A DNA stretch of 64,000 bases from DASXRU01 sp039933315 (GCA_039933315.1 JBDTOI010000001.1:16987-80986), one strand, 5' to 3'; numbered from the stretch's first letter, positions 17,273 to 26,830 are shown. The notes: generated by a model from the letters alone, not told the origin. Numbers and translations are program-made.

Positions 17273-17896
17273 TCAATCCGGATGCACGGTAGGAGCATCG
17301 GCGTGGGGAACGAAGCAGCGGCGGCAGCGGGCCTCGTACATGCCGGCAGCGCCGACTGCTACTCGCTCTTCGGATTCGAAGGTGCGCTGGGAATAGTTGG
17401 CTGGCTGGCCGCACTTCATGCAGATGGCGTGCGTCTTGGTGATGTATTCAGCGACGGCCAAAAGCTGCGGCATCGGCTCCCAGGGTTTGCCGGTGTAGTC
17501 CTGATCCAGCCCGGCTATAATTACTCGAACGCCGCGCTCGGCTAGCTGATTAGCCACTGTCACCAGTTCGTTATCGAAGAACTGTCCTTCATCAATCCCC
17601 ACAACCTCAGTGTCCGGTTCGACTTTCGCGAGCACTTCCGCAGCCGTGCGGATGTTTGACGACTCGTGCCGCATCTCGGAATGCGAAACGATGTGGTCCT
17701 GCGAAAAGCGAGTGTCAACTTCGGGCTTGAAAACCTGGACTTTTTGGCGCGCGATCTTGGCGCGACGCAAGCGACGAATGAGTTCCTCTGATTTGCCAGA
17801 GAACATCGAACCGGCAATTACTTCAATCCAGCCGGCAGTGGGTCGCGCATAAGAAGTGGGTTCGTGATCGGCTTGTGCGAAACGATCTTCCATCAT
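17273..17896 (-). CDS. tdk: Thymidine kinase (type II)
   Basis: Thymidine salvage: phosphorylates thymidine with ATP in the cytoplasm. The 207-residue product has the P-loop GSMFSGKSEELIRRLRR (about 29-45), the DEGQFF box, the lasso and zinc-site cysteines (CMKCGQPA ... CRRCF). Length and motifs are those of type II thymidine kinases. Two adjacent ATGs open the frame (17896 and 17893), neither with a clear ribosome site. Converges on the sigma54 activator, with only 40 bases between stops. Confidence 0.95.
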   Translation of the reverse strand: MMEDRFAQADHEPTSYARPTAGWIEVIAGSMFSGKSEELIRRLRRAKIARQKVQVFKPEVDTRFSQDHIVSHSEMRHESSNIRTAAEVLAKVEPDTEVVGIDEGQFFDNELVTVANQLAERGVRVIIAGLDQDYTGKPWEPMPQLLAVAEYITKTHAICMKCGQPANYSQRTFESEERVAVGAAGMYEARCRRCFVPHADAPTVHPD

Positions 17897-18004
17897 TGGT
17901 TATTGAGACACACCGAGGCAGAAACAAGAAGTTTTGTCCGGGCAAAGGTCACTCTGTCCCATCAGCTTTCTGTGTGATTTCCTATTAGCACCTGGGGTCT
18001 GGCC

Positions 18005-18619
18005 TCAAGCGTACAACTCCGCGTTATAAAAAGGGGCGAAAGCGGCCAGGAGTGCCGCTTCAAAACTCATTGAGCGCGTCAACAAGTTGCGAGAGAGAAT
18101 GCCCCAGGCGCCCTGGCGACTGCGAACGTCGCGAGCGCCTACTACATCATCAATTACTAATCCCAACTCACGGCGACCTTCGACCACGCTTTTTACAATA
18201 GAATCAGGAACGCTGATTGAAGGGGCGGCGCCGAAGCAGCCTCGCGCGCCGTCGGTAGCATAAGCCCAACCTCGCAGGAATGTATGCCATTCCCCCTCCA
18301 CTGAAATTGAATGAAAACCGCCTTCCAGTCCGACATAAAGCTCGGCATCAAGGTTCTGTTTAAGCAGTGCTTCACGCACTGCCAGCGCCCTCTCCCGCGC
18401 ACCCTGCATCAATTGCCAGTCAGTTAAGGGCATAGCCGGCGCGTTGGTAGTTACCGGGCGAGCTACTACGCTTGCTTTACTCCAGGCCGGATCGATTTCG
18501 GCAATCCGCGCAATGCTGGCGCGCACGGCCATGATCTTCGCCGCGCGATCCGAACCGAGAGCGATTATGGTGATCGGCGCTGAATGTGCGGAACGGGCCA
18601 AAGTTTTTGAAACTATCAA
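18005..18619 (-). CDS. yjjX: YjjX-family inosine/xanthosine triphosphatase
   Basis: A 204-residue protein with the YjjX/Maf-like layout: an N-terminal SDRAAKIMAVRASI segment, an acidic GLEGG core near the middle (YVGLEGGFHS), EGRRELGLVIDDVVG, and the C-terminal QGAWGILSRNLLTRS with AFAPFYNAELY. The family removes non-canonical purine nucleoside triphosphates such as ITP and XTP from the pool. Residues conserved in the family are present, so it is likely active. Diverges from the LeuA-family gene at 18764. Confidence 0.88.
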   Translation of the reverse strand: MIVSKTLARSAHSAPITIIALGSDRAAKIMAVRASIARIAEIDPAWSKASVVARPVTTNAPAMPLTDWQLMQGARERALAVREALLKQNLDAELYVGLEGGFHSISVEGEWHTFLRGWAYATDGARGCFGAAPSISVPDSIVKSVVEGRRELGLVIDDVVGARDVRSRQGAWGILSRNLLTRSMSFEAALLAAFAPFYNAELYA

Positions 18620-18763
18620 ACTGAGAGAATAAATCCGAGAGAGGCTATACCAGACGACTGCCGAACGTCAAAGTCAACTGTTCTAGAGGTTGCTTGACTT
18701 TCACCTTTCCCGTTGTTGTAATCGAATATGCCTCCTCGATCTTAATTTGGATGGAACTTACGG

Positions 18764-19981
18764 ATGTCTGTCGAAGACCTGGTTTACGACTGGAATCGTA
18801 TCGAGCCTTCGTTTCGTACACCCGACCGACACATCGGGTTTGACGACGAGACGTTGCGCGATGGCTTGCAGTCACCCTCAGTGTGCGAGCCACCAGTCGA
18901 GAAAAAGATAGCGCTGCTGCATTTAATGGAAGCGCTGGGCATCGACACGGCGGACATCGGCTTACCCGGGGCTGGCGGCACCCATGCCGCAGGCGTCGAG
19001 CGTTTAGCCCGCGAGATTGCCGATAAGAAATTGAAGATCCGTCCTAACTGCGCCGCTCGCACCCTCCGCAGCGACATCACGCCCATCGTGGAGATTTCTC
19101 AGCGGGTCGGCATTCCTATAGAAGCCTGCACGTTCATTGGCTCGTCGCCCATCCGCTTCTACGCCGAAGAATGGACCCTCGACAAGCTCCTTAGAATTAC
19201 TGAGGAGGCAGTAACCTTTGCTGTAGGCGAAGGGGTGCCAGTGATGTTCGTCACCGAAGATACGACGCGGGCCGACCCGGAGACTATTCGAGCCCTTTAT
19301 ACGACAGCGATTCGTTGCGGCGCCCGCGCAGTCTGCGTCTGCGATACGGTGGGCCATGCTACACCGGACGGCGCTCGCGCGGTGGTGCGATTCGTCAAAA
19401 GTATTATTCAAGAGCAGAGGGAAAACGTCCGACTTGACTGGCACGGCCACCAGGATCGGGGACTGGGCGTAATTAATTCAATCGCCGCAATCGAAGGAGG
19501 AGCTGATCAGGTGCATGGCTCGGCACTGGGTATAGGCGAGCGAGTGGGCAACGCGCCAATGGACCAGTTACTGGTCAACTTAAAACTGTTGGGCTGGATC
19601 GACAGCGACCTTTCGCGCCTGGGCGAGTATTGCGAGATAGCGGCAGACGCCTGTGGCTGGACCATTCCCCTCAACTATCCGGTTTTCGGCCGTGACGCAT
19701 TTCGCACTGCCACCGGAGTACATGCAGCCGCCGTAATCAAGAGTTATCGCAAGGGCGACACCCAACTTGCGGACCTCATCTATTCCGGCGTACCGGCCGG
19801 ATTGTTCGGGTTGAAACAGGTTATCGAAATTGGCCCAATGAGCGGCAAGTCGAATGTCATTTACTGGCTGGAAACCCGCGGCATAGTGGCCAACGAGGAT
19901 CGCATCACTCGCATCTATGAGCATGCCAAAAAATCGAGCTCCGTTCTCACTGAAGAAGAGGTCACGCAGCTGGTAGAGTAG
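18764..19981 (+). CDS. LeuA/homocitrate synthase-family DRE-TIM acyltransferase or lyase
   Basis: A 405-residue TIM-barrel enzyme of the isopropylmalate/homocitrate synthase and HMG-CoA lyase superfamily. The metal and catalytic motifs are DDETLRDGLQSPS (about 27-39) and the HxH pair in LDWHGHQDRGLG (about 224-235), with GIGERVGNAP behind. It has no room for the C-terminal regulatory domain of leucine-feedback LeuA, so it may be a 2-isopropylmalate synthase-like or citramalate-type enzyme without that control. The exact substrate cannot be read. No other leucine or lysine pathway genes are close. A strong terminator follows. Confidence 0.82.
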   Translation: MSVEDLVYDWNRIEPSFRTPDRHIGFDDETLRDGLQSPSVCEPPVEKKIALLHLMEALGIDTADIGLPGAGGTHAAGVERLAREIADKKLKIRPNCAARTLRSDITPIVEISQRVGIPIEACTFIGSSPIRFYAEEWTLDKLLRITEEAVTFAVGEGVPVMFVTEDTTRADPETIRALYTTAIRCGARAVCVCDTVGHATPDGARAVVRFVKSIIQEQRENVRLDWHGHQDRGLGVINSIAAIEGGADQVHGSALGIGERVGNAPMDQLLVNLKLLGWIDSDLSRLGEYCEIAADACGWTIPLNYPVFGRDAFRTATGVHAAAVIKSYRKGDTQLADLIYSGVPAGLFGLKQVIEIGPMSGKSNVIYWLETRGIVANEDRITRIYEHAKKSSSVLTEEEVTQLVE

Positions 19982-20012
19982 GGCGTCGGCGTTGCAGGGC
20001 TCGGAACAAAAA

Positions 20013-20043
20013 AAAGGCAAGAGGCCCACGCCTCTTGCCTTTT
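20013..20043. terminator. Bidirectional intrinsic terminator
   Basis: AAAGGCAAGAGG (20013-20024) pairs with CCTCTTGCCTTT (20031-20042) around a 6-base loop. A-run before and T-run after make it work for the LeuA-family gene on the plus strand and the DUF4388 gene on the minus strand. Confidence 0.9.
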
Positions 20044-20062
20044 GTATTGCAGATGAGAACTA

Positions 20063-21016
20063 CTAATTAATGGGGATTGTAACCGTCGCGGATCCGGCTT
20101 TGCCCGGGGGAAAACGCTTTTGCCGCGCAATTCGCAGGGCTGTGGCATCGCCCCCTGAAGCCTGGGTAACGCGGCCGTTCTCATCATAGGTAACTTGCAC
20201 GGTCACCCTTTTAGCCGATGAGGTACCTCCTGGTGTTAACGGCTTCAATCCAGGGTCAGCTGAGTCGATCTTTCCTTCACGAGCTCGTGCTCGCTCACGA
20301 TCGCGAGCTTCTCGCTCCCGTCGCGCTGCCAACTGGGCTGCATCCATTTGGTTCCCATCACCCTTGGTCTCAGGCTCTGCGCTCGCCGGAGTTGTAATCG
20401 GCGCGTCCGCCACTGATTGTGGTTGCGAACCTTCGGCAACGGATTGGCCCTGGCTTGTAGGTCGTAACGGTTTGTTCTTGCTGTACCAGCCAGCCGGAAC
20501 ACCTACACCTGCGACTACCAGAACTATGACCGCAACCACCCCGGCGGTTGCAATTTGATTCCGTCGCGAGCCCGTGTCAACGCTGAGCCCTGAGAGAAAT
20601 GCCGGCATGTGAGAAGTGTGGACCTTACCTTCGCTTGCCTCTTTTTTCAGCGACTCTTCTTCATCTGATTCGGCGACGTAGTCTGGCGGGAATGCCTCGC
20701 CCGGCAGGACACCTTCATCCATTCGGCGCAGGCCTTCAAGCACAACCTGCGTCCAAGGCTGGTTGATGGTGCGCTCGGGCGCCTCTACCAAGGGATTAAA
20801 CGTGAACGATGCGTTGGGCAGCGTTAGCGCGAAGTAGACAGCGTCAATGCCTCGCAGTGAGCCGATTCTAGCGTGAACCACTGACCCGGCCTGCAGGTAG
20901 AAGTAGCCCGGCCCGTAAGGATAAGTAATTTTCAGGCAACCGGTCTTACGTTGGTTGCAAAAGAACTCAATTAGCTCGGCCAGCGAGAGGTCGCTAAGCT
21001 GTCCAGTCAATGCCAT
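20063..21016 (-). CDS. DUF4388 protein with membrane segment and TonB-like C-terminus
   Basis: A 317-residue protein. Residues 1-110 match DUF4388/PATAN (MALTGQLSDLSLAELIEFF ... KTGCLKI), a cytoplasmic domain linked to signalling and motility regulators. A membrane segment (about 155-175, VVAVIVLVVAGVGVPAGW), a Pro/Ser/Glu linker and an Arg/Glu-rich helix follow. The end (VTVQVTYDENGRVTQASGG ... RIARQKRFPPGKAG) resembles a short TonB C-terminal fold. The pairing of DUF4388 with a TonB-type end is unusual to my reading. GAGGAG stands before the ATG. It follows the TonB-C protein at 21118 in the same direction. Confidence 0.82.
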   Translation of the reverse strand: MALTGQLSDLSLAELIEFFCNQRKTGCLKITYPYGPGYFYLQAGSVVHARIGSLRGIDAVYFALTLPNASFTFNPLVEAPERTINQPWTQVVLEGLRRMDEGVLPGEAFPPDYVAESDEEESLKKEASEGKVHTSHMPAFLSGLSVDTGSRRNQIATAGVVAVIVLVVAGVGVPAGWYSKNKPLRPTSQGQSVAEGSQPQSVADAPITTPASAEPETKGDGNQMDAAQLAARREREARDRERARAREGKIDSADPGLKPLTPGGTSSAKRVTVQVTYDENGRVTQASGGDATALRIARQKRFPPGKAGSATVTIPIN

Positions 21017-21063
21017 CTTTTCACTCCTCTATCTGAAGGGAGAACAATATCTGAAGGAAGAAC

Positions 21064-21118
21064 AAACGGGGGGATGTTTTGGCTGGGCCAGGTCAAGCCC
21101 TGGCCCAAACGGGGGGAT
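21064..21118. repeat. Hairpin flanked by 12-base direct repeats
   Basis: GGGCCAGG (21085-21092) and CCTGGCCC (21099-21106) form a perfect 8-base stem with a 6-base loop. Identical AAACGGGGGGAT copies lie on both sides (21064-21075 and 21107-21118). The right copy touches the stop codon of the TonB-C gene. On the minus strand AACATCC follows, not a T-run. It may stabilise or attenuate the transcript between the two genes. Confidence 0.65.
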
Positions 21119-22248
21119 TACTGAGAAAGGGAGAAATTATAGTTAATAGAGCCGGCTACCTTCACGGGCAGGCCGGAAAGTTTTGTTGGTGAGAAACGCG
21201 CGCGGTAGGCGGCCTGAACGGCGACCTCCCGCAAATGGTTGTTGCCACTGACGGCGCGGGCGGAAATCACTTTTCCATTTTCATCGATCACGACTTCGAC
21301 AACCACCACTCCTGAGGCTCGCATTCGCCGCGCCACGTCCGGGTAAACAGGAGAGGGCAAGTTTATGGCTGAGCCATTGAGTACACCGCCGGAGACAGGT
21401 TTCAACAAAGGCTTCGGAGCTGGATTTACGGGGGGCTCGCCTCCCGCTTCGATTACAGACCGTTTAGTCGCAATCGCGTTTCCGGGATCGGCAGTCGGAG
21501 TGATTGTCAGTTTCGATCTATCAATCGCGGCCGCGGGCGGCACTGATCCCACCACCATGGCAGTCTCCGCCGGTTTATTAGAAGCAAGTGACTCCCCGCC
21601 GGGTTGAGACTTTAGGCCGGAGTCACCGGTAACCTTGGCAGGAGGCACGGTTGCGCTATTAGAAGGAGGTTGGACTGGTTGAAGCATCTTGGCCATGCTC
21701 TCATCCAGATAGTACATGATGGTGCGGTAGGTGACCTCTGAGGGTTCAAAGCTCATCTTTCCCCCCTCGATAACTGCGACGGAGGTTATCATCTTTGTCC
21801 AGTTGCCAGCGAAATCGAACTCATACTTGTACACTTCCTTGCTTACCAGGGAACCATCGGCGTTGAGTAGCGTCATCTCGCTGATGTTGCCTTTTTCGTC
21901 GTACTTGTAAACTTCTCTACCTGTAAGCCTTGCGTTGGCCACGGGATAATATGCGTTCTCAGTTTTCTTCCCTTTGAGATCGTAAGCCGAAGACTCGAGT
22001 ACAACCCTCTTGTCCTCTACCAGCTTTCCGGCAGAGCTTGAAAGTCTGGCAATCTCTGTCTTAATGCGCCTGACGGGACCGATTAGGCCATCTTGTACAC
22101 GGTCAATATCGGCAACTGCGCTAGCAGCCCCGGCAGGGTGGGGTTGAAAACTATTTATTTTCGATGAGGGATTCCCCTGGGCCTGCACAGCTGTAAGAAA
22201 ACCAGCAACGACAAAGGTGACGACGATGCTGCCAACTCGATATGTCAT
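21118..22248 (-). CDS. Secreted TonB C-terminal domain protein
   Basis: A 376-residue protein with a signal peptide (MTYRVGSIVVTFVVAGFLTA, cut near VQAQ), a middle part with repeated YKYDEKGN / YKYEFDFAGNW motifs, as in RHS-like or YD-type strands, a Pro/Ala/Ser linker and a C-terminal TonB domain (YPDVARRMRASGVVVVEVV ... VSGNNHLREVAVQAAYRARF). The membrane anchor expected of TonB is absent, so it probably acts as a periplasmic protein with a TonB-like adaptor domain. Precedes the DUF4388/TonB-like gene on the same strand, 101 bases apart. Confidence 0.82.
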   Translation of the reverse strand: MTYRVGSIVVTFVVAGFLTAVQAQGNPSSKINSFQPHPAGAASAVADIDRVQDGLIGPVRRIKTEIARLSSSAGKLVEDKRVVLESSAYDLKGKKTENAYYPVANARLTGREVYKYDEKGNISEMTLLNADGSLVSKEVYKYEFDFAGNWTKMITSVAVIEGGKMSFEPSEVTYRTIMYYLDESMAKMLQPVQPPSNSATVPPAKVTGDSGLKSQPGGESLASNKPAETAMVVGSVPPAAAIDRSKLTITPTADPGNAIATKRSVIEAGGEPPVNPAPKPLLKPVSGGVLNGSAINLPSPVYPDVARRMRASGVVVVEVVIDENGKVISARAVSGNNHLREVAVQAAYRARFSPTKLSGLPVKVAGSINYNFSLSQ

Positions 22249-22423
22249 AAGGAATGCTCCTGTGTGCGCCGATGGTCCAGCGTATGAAGGTGAGAAGTGA
22301 GCCTTGAGTTAAGCCGGACTTTGGGGCGAGAGGCCAGCCAGAGCCGTCAATTACGGCAGGGTCATAATAACGGGTTAAACGAGGTTTGTCTAGCGCTAAC
22401 AGCGGACGGTTTCCCAAAAAACT

Positions 22424-24058
22424 TCATTTCTGCGAAGGAATTTGATGATTGAGGGCAGGGTGACCCGCAATCGCCAAGCCGATTCTGTCGATTGCGACGA
22501 CGCTATTACCGGCCCCGGTGGAATCGTTACAGATGACTGCAAACGCAAGCTCTTCGCCGTCTTCGGTGGTGGCATAGCCGGAGAGCGCGTTATCATAAAC
22601 GAGCGAGCCCGTCTTTGCCGCGATCCGACCCGCTACGGCCTTCATGCGAAACGCTAATGTGCCGTCCTCTCCCGCCACCGGTAATGAGAAGCGAAAACTA
22701 CTGGCCGCCGAGCTCTTCGAAATATTGACCAACAGACGTGCCGTTGCCTCCGGTGTAATCAGATTCAAGCGAGATAAGCCGGAACCGTCATGAAGGGCAA
22801 GGTTCAGGCTTGGGATACCCGCGCGCTGAAGCCACATTCGTATGATGGCTAGCCCAGCTTCATCGTCTCCACGTTCGCGCATTTTGTGGTCATCCGCATC
22901 GGGGGCCATTGCGGTACGCTCCCGGCCCAGAGATCGCAGGATAAGCTCAGCATTCAAGTTGACGCTGTTCTTATTGGTAACGGCCGCAATCTCACCCAGC
23001 GTATTGCTTGTAACTGCCGCCAGTTCAACGGCCTTTTGTGGGTTAAACCTCTCACTTTCACGCACTCGAAAGTCTCGATGGCGCACCTGGCCTTCTACAA
23101 TAATTCCTCGGGCCGCCAGCACATCCTTGAAAAGCGTCGCGGCCCACAAGGCCGGGTTATGGACCGAAAGGCGCGCCCCAAAACCCTTGCCCCCTGCCGG
23201 AAATTCTCCCCAGACCACAAACTCATTATCTGAAAGGCCACGTCTGATTCCTACTGTAGGAATGACGTCTCGTGGCCCACTGGCGACATTATTGCTGACG
23301 TGGAAATAGTTGCTGTCCTTATTCAAAGTCACGGCGGCGAGTTCCCCCGCTGAACCTGCTGGAACTATGTTCAGGTCGACTTCATTGGCGTCGATGGAGA
23401 GAGCGCTGGCCTCCGCGCCGAAATACCACTGAACGTCATTCCATTGCCATCCGTCACCGAACGAGTTGCCTCGAAAGTAGCTTTCGTCGCCTACAAGATC
23501 GCCGCGCACTCGCCGCACGCCACGCGCGTAGAGTTGGTCCGCCAGTTGGGCTAACGACGGTTTATTCTCTTTCAAGTGAGTAACAAGATCAGGGGCACCG
23601 CGACCGTATAGCGTTAGATCTCCGTTTAGTGTGCCATTTGAATCAGGATCCGATTGTGCATAAACAGAAGTACGCCAGCGATAGTCTGCTCCAAGTAAAT
23701 CCATGGCAATCGCGGTCGTGTAGATTTTCATGTTCGATGCTGGCGTAAAAAGTTTGTCGCCGTTTCTTGAGTAAAGGACGTGCCCGTCCCGAAGTGAAAT
23801 CACACACACTCCCCAACGCGCAGAAGCGAATTCACCGCTATCAATTACATTATCGATTTCGTTCGCCAGCCTGGTATCCGCTGAAGACGAGGAGGGCTTA
23901 CTTGCGTTCTTTGATGATGTCTTGTTGCTTGCTGTCCCTTCCTCGTTGGTGGGACCCGTGTAAGCGTACAAGGTTGCTTGTCGGCGGGTAACTTCAAGGG
24001 CGAAAAGAGTAGCGGTAACAGTCAGCACGCCGGCGGCAATACGAGTTCTGGTGTTCAT
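22424..24058 (-). CDS. dacB: D-alanyl-D-alanine carboxypeptidase/endopeptidase (PBP4 type)
   Basis: A 544-residue S13-type enzyme that trims or cuts peptidoglycan cross-links in the periplasm. An N-terminal signal/anchor (AAGVLTVTATLFALEV) is followed by the active-site SxxK in PASNMK (about 136), the SxN motif in NKNSVN, and KTG in AAKTGSLV near the C-terminus. The Ser/Lys-rich linker before the catalytic part (about 45-60) is probably flexible. The length exceeds E. coli DacB by about 65 residues. The 64 bases downstream lead to the glycosyltransferase gene. Confidence 0.93.
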   Translation of the reverse strand: MNTRTRIAAGVLTVTATLFALEVTRRQATLYAYTGPTNEEGTASNKTSSKNASKPSSSSADTRLANEIDNVIDSGEFASARWGVCVISLRDGHVLYSRNGDKLFTPASNMKIYTTAIAMDLLGADYRWRTSVYAQSDPDSNGTLNGDLTLYGRGAPDLVTHLKENKPSLAQLADQLYARGVRRVRGDLVGDESYFRGNSFGDGWQWNDVQWYFGAEASALSIDANEVDLNIVPAGSAGELAAVTLNKDSNYFHVSNNVASGPRDVIPTVGIRRGLSDNEFVVWGEFPAGGKGFGARLSVHNPALWAATLFKDVLAARGIIVEGQVRHRDFRVRESERFNPQKAVELAAVTSNTLGEIAAVTNKNSVNLNAELILRSLGRERTAMAPDADDHKMRERGDDEAGLAIIRMWLQRAGIPSLNLALHDGSGLSRLNLITPEATARLLVNISKSSAASSFRFSLPVAGEDGTLAFRMKAVAGRIAAKTGSLVYDNALSGYATTEDGEELAFAVICNDSTGAGNSVVAIDRIGLAIAGHPALNHQIPSQK

Positions 24059-24122
24059 ATGCTTTAAATTCTTCCGAGTTACCTGGAATCATCTAAGGAG
24101 ACGGGTTAGGGGGGCCTTGGAC

Positions 24123-25151
24123 TCAACTCGCGAACAGGGTTTCGGCTCGTGCTCCAGCCAGGAGCTCGCGCGTCGCTGCGTAAACCTCTGCGACAGTGAT
24201 GTCAGGAATGGTGCTGCTATAGATTACGCGCTGGCGTCGCGCGCGCGGGAGATAACTTTCCGGAGCCCGCTTGTCCAGCAGAAGCACCACGGGAGATCCG
24301 ACAGCGGCGGCTATATGCATGGGCCCAGTATCGTTTGAGATAAAGACAGCCAGACGGGCCTGGGCCGATGCCAGTTGCGCGATTGTCAGTCGATTGAGGA
24401 TTAACACTGACTTAGGAAAAAGGTCGCGCATAGCTGGCAACCACGCTCGCTCTTCCGGCCCGGCAAAAACCAATACACGCGCCCCATGATTGCGTTCGAG
24501 AAAGTCTGCCAATTCCGCAAATCTTTCCAGAGGCCAGCAGCGACTGGGGTGGCCGGCCCCGGGGAAAAGTCCCACCAGCGGGGCGCCGGTTTCCGCCTTT
24601 GCCTTTTTCAGTATTTGCTCAATTGCCTGGTCATCTACCGATCTGGTTCCCAACCTGGGGGCGCTGGGCGCTTCCTTAATATCCAAAGGCTGCAACACAT
24701 CCAGGTAGCGATCGACGAGATGCCGTGTGTGATGGTCGGCTTCAATTGGAGGGCGCGGACTAAAATTGGCTAGAAAATCCCACGCATGAGGCCGTCTTGA
24801 ATAGAGCCGCTTGGGTGCCCCGGAGAGAAAGCCCAGCAGGTTTGTTTCCGACAAGCTATGAAGGTCAATAACGAAGTCGAAACGCCGGCCTCGCACATCG
24901 CGAACAAGTTGCAGGAGTCGGAGAACCGACAAAGGCTTGAAACCATCACGAAGGGCAACTCGATCCACTACGAGTGTGTCATCAGCGCACCGTGACAAGT
25001 CGATAATCTCGGCCCCCGGCTTCCCCACTGCCACAGTGATTCGCGCCCGGGAAAATCGCCGCCGAATTGCGTGCAAAGCCGGCAGGCTCATGACCACGTC
25101 ACCGAGCTGGCCAAAATCAATAACCAGTATATTGCGGGGATTAAAACTCAT
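24123..25151 (-). CDS. Family 9 glycosyltransferase (heptosyltransferase-like)
   Basis: A 342-residue cytoplasmic or membrane-associated GT-B enzyme. The N-terminal NILVIDFGQLGDVVMSLPAL (about 6-25) and the C-terminal donor site (FISNDTGPMHIAAAVGSPVV) are the classic heptosyltransferase (WaaC/F) marks, so it should add heptose or a related sugar to lipopolysaccharide core. I start at the ATG at 25151 (MSFNPRNIL); an in-frame TTG at 25202 lies 11 bases from the gpmI stop, so a longer N-terminus is possible. Same direction as gpmI, eno and the CNNM gene upstream. Confidence 0.88.
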   Translation of the reverse strand: MSFNPRNILVIDFGQLGDVVMSLPALHAIRRRFSRARITVAVGKPGAEIIDLSRCADDTLVVDRVALRDGFKPLSVLRLLQLVRDVRGRRFDFVIDLHSLSETNLLGFLSGAPKRLYSRRPHAWDFLANFSPRPPIEADHHTRHLVDRYLDVLQPLDIKEAPSAPRLGTRSVDDQAIEQILKKAKAETGAPLVGLFPGAGHPSRCWPLERFAELADFLERNHGARVLVFAGPEERAWLPAMRDLFPKSVLILNRLTIAQLASAQARLAVFISNDTGPMHIAAAVGSPVVLLLDKRAPESYLPRARRQRVIYSSTIPDITVAEVYAATRELLAGARAETLFAS

Positions 25152-25213
25152 TTCAAATACTTGACCTGGAGAACCCAGGCAGACATTAATAAGACCGGTC
25201 AAGGCCGACTGGT

Positions 25214-26761
25214 TCAGAGCTCGCGCAGATCTCGTCCGGTCATCTCCGCAGGCTGCGCCATTCCCAGCAGCCCAATGATTGTAGGCGCGACGTCCTCCAA
25301 CGCGCCGCCCGATCTCAGGCTAAGTCCACGCGATTCCTCATCGATCAGATGAAAAGGAACTGGATTGGTTGTATGCGCGGTATGCGGTTGTCCCGTACGC
25401 GGATCGATCATCAGCTCGGCGTTGCCGTGATCGGCTGTGATCAAGCTGGTGCCGCGAGCGCTTCGTATCGCTTTCGTGATCCAGCCGAGGCAAGTGTCCA
25501 CGTGCTGGCATGCCTCAATCGTCTTATCAAGCTTGCCCGTATGGCCCACCATATCTGGATTGGCAAAGTTGACTATCAGAACATCTGTTTCTCGTTCGTC
25601 AATTGCCCGCAAGACATTGTTAGTAATCTGAAAAGCAGACATCTCGGGTTGCAGGTCATACGTTGCAATCTTCGGCGAGGGTACCAGTTGGCGCCGTTCG
25701 CAGGGAAACTCCCGTTCGGTTCCGCCGTTGAAGAAATATGTTACATGGGCGTACTTCTCGGTTTCCGACAGACGAAGGTTAGTTAAGCGGGCCTGGGCAA
25801 AGACATCTGCCAAAATATTGCTGTGGTGCCTCGGTGGAAATGCCACCGCCAGCGGAAAAGTTACGTCGTAAACGGAGAAGCAGACAAGATCAATCCGGGG
25901 CCGATTCGGCACCGGAAACTCGTCAAAGCCGGGCACCGCCAACGCACGGGTGAGCTGCCGGGCCCGATCGGGCCTGAAGTTAAAAAAGATTACGGCGTCG
26001 TCTTTCTGAATAGTTGCAACCGGGTTCCCAACCTCATTTTGGATCACGACGGGCTCAACGAACTCATCCGTCACTCCTCGTTCGTAGGAACTCTTGATTG
26101 CCGCAACGGGGTCCTTCGCCGGCTCGCCTACAGCGTTAACCAGTAGATCATAAGCGCGTTGGGTCCGTTCCCAACGCTTGTCGCGATCCATCGCATAGTA
26201 TCGTCCGATAAGGGTGGCGATTCGACCGCCGCCGATCTTGACTATCTGCTGTTGTAGCGCAGCAACATACTCAGCGGCCGAAGCAGGAGGTGTATCGCGA
26301 CCATCAAGGAAACAATGCACAAAGACGCGGTCGAGCCCGCGCTGACTCGCCATTCGTAACAAAGCGTACAAGTGGGTTTGCGACGAATGGACCTGGCCAT
26401 CAGAGATCAAGCCCATCAAGTGTAGCGCCTTGGATCGCGTTCTGGCGCCATCCATAGCGGCGCCCAGAATTTGATTCCGAAAAAACTCGTCGGTGGCGAT
26501 TTCGTGATCGATCAATGAAACATCCATGCGCACAACTCGGCCTGAGCCCAGGTTCAAATGGCCCACTTCCGAATTTCCCATGACTCCGGCGGGTAAACCC
26601 ACGCGAGCGCCTGAAGCTTCCAGCAAGGTGTGAGGATATTTCTCGGTTAGTTTGTCGTAGTAGGGCTTTGCTGCCTGCGCAATGGCGTTACCTTCACGCG
26701 TGGTCGAATGGCCCCAACCGTCAATGATGATAAGGGCGAGCGGACTTCGTTTGCCTGTCAA
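25214..26761 (-). CDS. gpmI: 2,3-bisphosphoglycerate-independent phosphoglycerate mutase
   Basis: Interconverts 3- and 2-phosphoglycerate in glycolysis using two Mn ions. The 515-residue length and motifs match: LIIIDGWGHS at the N-terminus, the catalytic Ser in GNSEVGHLNLGSGR (about 64), DGRDTPP, FNFRPDRARQ, FANPDMVGHTG and ITADHGNAE. The start is a TTG at 26761 with GGAGAG 8 bases before it. In the same direction lie eno and a GNAT gene upstream, so two adjacent steps of glycolysis are encoded close together. Confidence 0.95.
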   Translation of the reverse strand: MTGKRSPLALIIIDGWGHSTTREGNAIAQAAKPYYDKLTEKYPHTLLEASGARVGLPAGVMGNSEVGHLNLGSGRVVRMDVSLIDHEIATDEFFRNQILGAAMDGARTRSKALHLMGLISDGQVHSSQTHLYALLRMASQRGLDRVFVHCFLDGRDTPPASAAEYVAALQQQIVKIGGGRIATLIGRYYAMDRDKRWERTQRAYDLLVNAVGEPAKDPVAAIKSSYERGVTDEFVEPVVIQNEVGNPVATIQKDDAVIFFNFRPDRARQLTRALAVPGFDEFPVPNRPRIDLVCFSVYDVTFPLAVAFPPRHHSNILADVFAQARLTNLRLSETEKYAHVTYFFNGGTEREFPCERRQLVPSPKIATYDLQPEMSAFQITNNVLRAIDERETDVLIVNFANPDMVGHTGKLDKTIEACQHVDTCLGWITKAIRSARGTSLITADHGNAELMIDPRTGQPHTAHTTNPVPFHLIDEESRGLSLRSGGALEDVAPTIIGLLGMAQPAEMTGRDLREL

Positions 26762-26830
26762 TTAGTACTCTCCATCAACGGCATTCTTCTTATGCCCCCG
26801 CATCATATGAACTCACAGTGGATTAGTATT

